This document shows positions 5,879 to 7,033 of a DNA stretch of 7,033 nucleotides, one piece after another. Position 1 is the stretch's first letter. Every line of letters starts with the position of its first letter. The notes beneath the pieces are model-generated. The model was not told the origin of the DNA, did not search any database, and saw nothing but the letters and a program-made list of their open reading frames with translations. Origin of the DNA: an uncultured Solirubrobacteraceae bacterium (lineage in GTDB: Bacteria; Actinomycetota; Thermoleophilia; Solirubrobacterales; Solirubrobacteraceae). The position numbers were made by a program, and so were the translations under genes. The stretch spans positions 1 through 7,033 of the forward strand of contig CATPBV010000027.1 in the NCBI GenBank assembly GCA_955652345.1, given 5' to 3'.

Positions 5879-5927
5879 CCGCCAGAGGGCGCTCGAATGC
5901 GACGTTACTTGCGGCGGGGAGCACTAA
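5879..5927 (-). repeat. Right inverted-repeat arm, overlapping the 3' end of aroB
   Basis: Begins TTAGTGCTCCCCGCCG on the minus strand; pairs with 5698-5747. Its first 23 bases are the end of aroB, coding SAPRRK and the TAA stop. Read outward on the plus strand it gives CDVTCGGEH and a TAA exactly at 5925-5927. Confidence 0.7.
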
Positions 5928-7033
5928 GCTCGCGGACCGCGCTGGCGAGCGTTTCCGCTGGAACCGTACACCCCGCATGAGCGCGTCCCGGAGCCTCCAG
6001 GAGAACGAGCGGGACCGCTGCCGCCCCGAGCCGCTTCTTGTCGCGTGCGGTGGCCTCCACGACGGCATCCGGATCGACGCGCGTGAGCGCGCTCGGGAGA
6101 CCCTGTCTGACAAGCAGCTCGCGAACCTCGTCGCGAAGATCGGGCTGCTCCGAGATCCGCAGCGCCGCAAGCAGTCCGAGCGCCACTGCCTCCCCGTGCC
6201 GGTAGCTGGCATAGCCGGTCGCTGTCTCGATCGCGTGGGCGACGGTGTGGCCGAGGTTCAGCACTTGGCGCGGGCCGTCGTCGCGCTCGTCGCGGGACAC
6301 GATCCTCAGCTTGGTCCGGGCGCATCCGACGATCACCTCGGGATCGATCGGGTCAGCCCCGCCCCGAACCCGCTCCCACAGATCCCCGCCGGCGATGAGC
6401 GCGGCCTTCACAACCTCCGCGTACCCGGCGGCGATCTCGGAATGTGGGAGTGTCCGAAGCGCGTCAGTGTCGGCGATCACGGCGATGGGCTGGTGATATG
6501 CGCCCACGTAGTTCTTGGCCTCCGGAAGGTCGACGCCGGTCTTTCCACCGTAGGCGGAGTCGACCTGTGCCAAGAGCGTCGTTGGCGCCTGCACGCAGCG
6601 AACGCCGCGCTGATACGTGGCTGCGCAGAACCCCGCCAGGTCGCCGACGACGCCGCCGCCGAGCGCGACCAGGATGTCGGCGCGGGTCATGCCGGCTCGC
6701 GCAAGCTCGCTCCAGACCGACGTCGCGGTAGAGATCGACTTCGCCCCCTCACCGGGCGGGACCGCGACTGTTTCCATCGCCGGATCGAATGCGTCGCCGT
6801 AGAGCTCGGCTACGTTCGAGTCGGTGACAACGAAGCGACGGCCGTCGACCGATCCGGGCCAGAAGCCCCGCGCGAGCATCCCCGGGCCGATGTACGCCGG
6901 GTAGTCCTTCGATTCGTTCGGCGCCCACAGCATCCTGACCCCCGGCGGGACGGCCTCGAGCGCGGCGAGAACCGGACCCATCGCTCGCGAGCGCTCGCTC
7001 GCGACGGTCACGTCCGCAAGCGCCGCGTACACC
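5905..7033 (-). CDS. aroB: 3-dehydroquinate synthase, probably the C-terminal part of an AroK-AroB fusion (5' end outside the window)
   Basis: Makes 3-dehydroquinate from DAHP, the second shikimate-pathway step, using NAD and a divalent metal. Counting from the codon at 7032, AroB motifs run: PPGEGAKS (92-99), the NAD loop LGGGVVGDLAGF (124-135), PTTLLAQVDSAYGGKTGVD (150-168), GYAEVVK with metal ligand E206 and K209, NLGHT with H262, and RHGEAVA with H279. All three metal ligands are present. The frame stays open to the window edge. Residues before about 34 are not AroB: YAALADVTV and a following helix look like the end of shikimate kinase (AroK). A continuous frame indicates a bifunctional kinase/synthase, known in some bacteria such as Thermotoga. 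A separate aroB starting internally and overlapping aroK remains possible. The last codons (SAPRRK) and TAA lie in the right arm of the downstream repeat. Confidence 0.93.
   Translation of the reverse strand, partial: VYAALADVTVASERSRAMGPVLAALEAVPPGVRMLWAPNESKDYPAYIGPGMLARGFWPGSVDGRRFVVTDSNVAELYGDAFDPAMETVAVPPGEGAKSISTATSVWSELARAGMTRADILVALGGGVVGDLAGFCAATYQRGVRCVQAPTTLLAQVDSAYGGKTGVDLPEAKNYVGAYHQPIAVIADTDALRTLPHSEIAAGYAEVVKAALIAGGDLWERVRGGADPIDPEVIVGCARTKLRIVSRDERDDGPRQVLNLGHTVAHAIETATGYASYRHGEAVALGLLAALRISEQPDLRDEVRELLVRQGLPSALTRVDPDAVVEATARDKKRLGAAAVPLVLLEAPGRAHAGCTVPAETLASAVRELSAPRRK

Larger units (their letters stand above)
5698..5927. mobile_element. MITE-like or intergenic repeat element with terminal inverted repeats
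   Basis: The aroB-aroQ gap is almost wholly a 230-base structure bounded by imperfect inverted repeats. Outer arms 5698-5727 and 5898-5927 match at 25 of 30 positions. Similarity continues with a one-base indel to 5747 and 5879, both arms ending in CTGGCGG. Outside 5698 and 5927 the similarity stops at once, and no target-site duplication is evident. Between the arms are a perfect 8-bp hairpin (5775-5793), a (GCGA)3 run (5792-5804), two copies of GCGAGGAC (5755-5762, 5800-5807), two copies of CCGAGCGGGC (5851-5860, 5868-5877), and 5-bp GC stems at 5820-5832 and 5856-5870. There is no transposase. A non-autonomous mobile element fits best; a chromosomal repeat family, a structured RNA or a transcription attenuator between aroB and aroQ are alternatives. 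The inverted repeat is directly visible; mobility is inferred. Confidence 0.6.

Noticed and set aside
5748..5927. Possible 59-residue ORF inside the inverted-repeat element (plus strand, starting MTGEDAVSVAYLKG)
   Set aside because: No good ribosome-binding site, low-complexity Arg/Ala/Glu content, and it is built from the repeats themselves. It ends exactly at the element edge, so it is noted under the arms instead of being called a gene.

Overview
This window is GC-rich, densely packed bacterial chromosome. The gene order (shikimate genes, then Xaa-Pro peptidase, efp and nusB) is the one known from Actinobacteria. GTG starts, 4-base start/stop overlaps and a probable AroK-AroB fusion point to a high-GC, probably deep-branching actinobacterium. 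Thermoleophilia or Solirubrobacterales is my guess from general likeness, not from a search.

Layout, left to right. Bases 1-39 hold nothing recognisable. A plus-strand gene (40-972) encodes a lipoprotein of the acid phosphatase / phosphoesterase family. It converges on, and overlaps by 15 bases, the end of a long minus-strand gene series that fills the rest of the window. In order of transcription (right to left) that series is: the end of a shikimate kinase fused to 3-dehydroquinate synthase (aroB, cut by the window edge); a 212-base gap; type II 3-dehydroquinate dehydratase (aroQ); an M24 Xaa-Pro peptidase (pepQ); elongation factor P (efp); the antitermination factor NusB; an OmpR-type response regulator; and its sensor histidine kinase.

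How they work together. AroB and AroQ catalyse consecutive steps of the shikimate pathway. The AroK part would act two steps after AroQ. PepQ cleaves Xaa-Pro bonds and EF-P rescues ribosomes stalled on proline runs, so both are proline-related. NusB belongs to the rRNA transcription antitermination complex. The regulator/kinase pair overlaps by GTGA and is surely translated as a unit. It resembles MprAB-type envelope stress systems, and its signal is unknown.

The one structure the genes do not explain is the aroB-aroQ gap. A 230-base element (5698-5927) is bounded by imperfect inverted repeats: 25 of 30 outer bases match, and similarity continues to about 50 bases. It contains a perfect 8-bp hairpin and GC-rich short repeats. 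It looks like a small non-autonomous mobile element or intergenic repeat, and its arms supply the last codons and stop of aroB and the ribosome-binding site of aroQ. Everything else is ordinary housekeeping sequence, and I see no defence system, CRISPR array, tRNA, rRNA or insertion sequence with a transposase.
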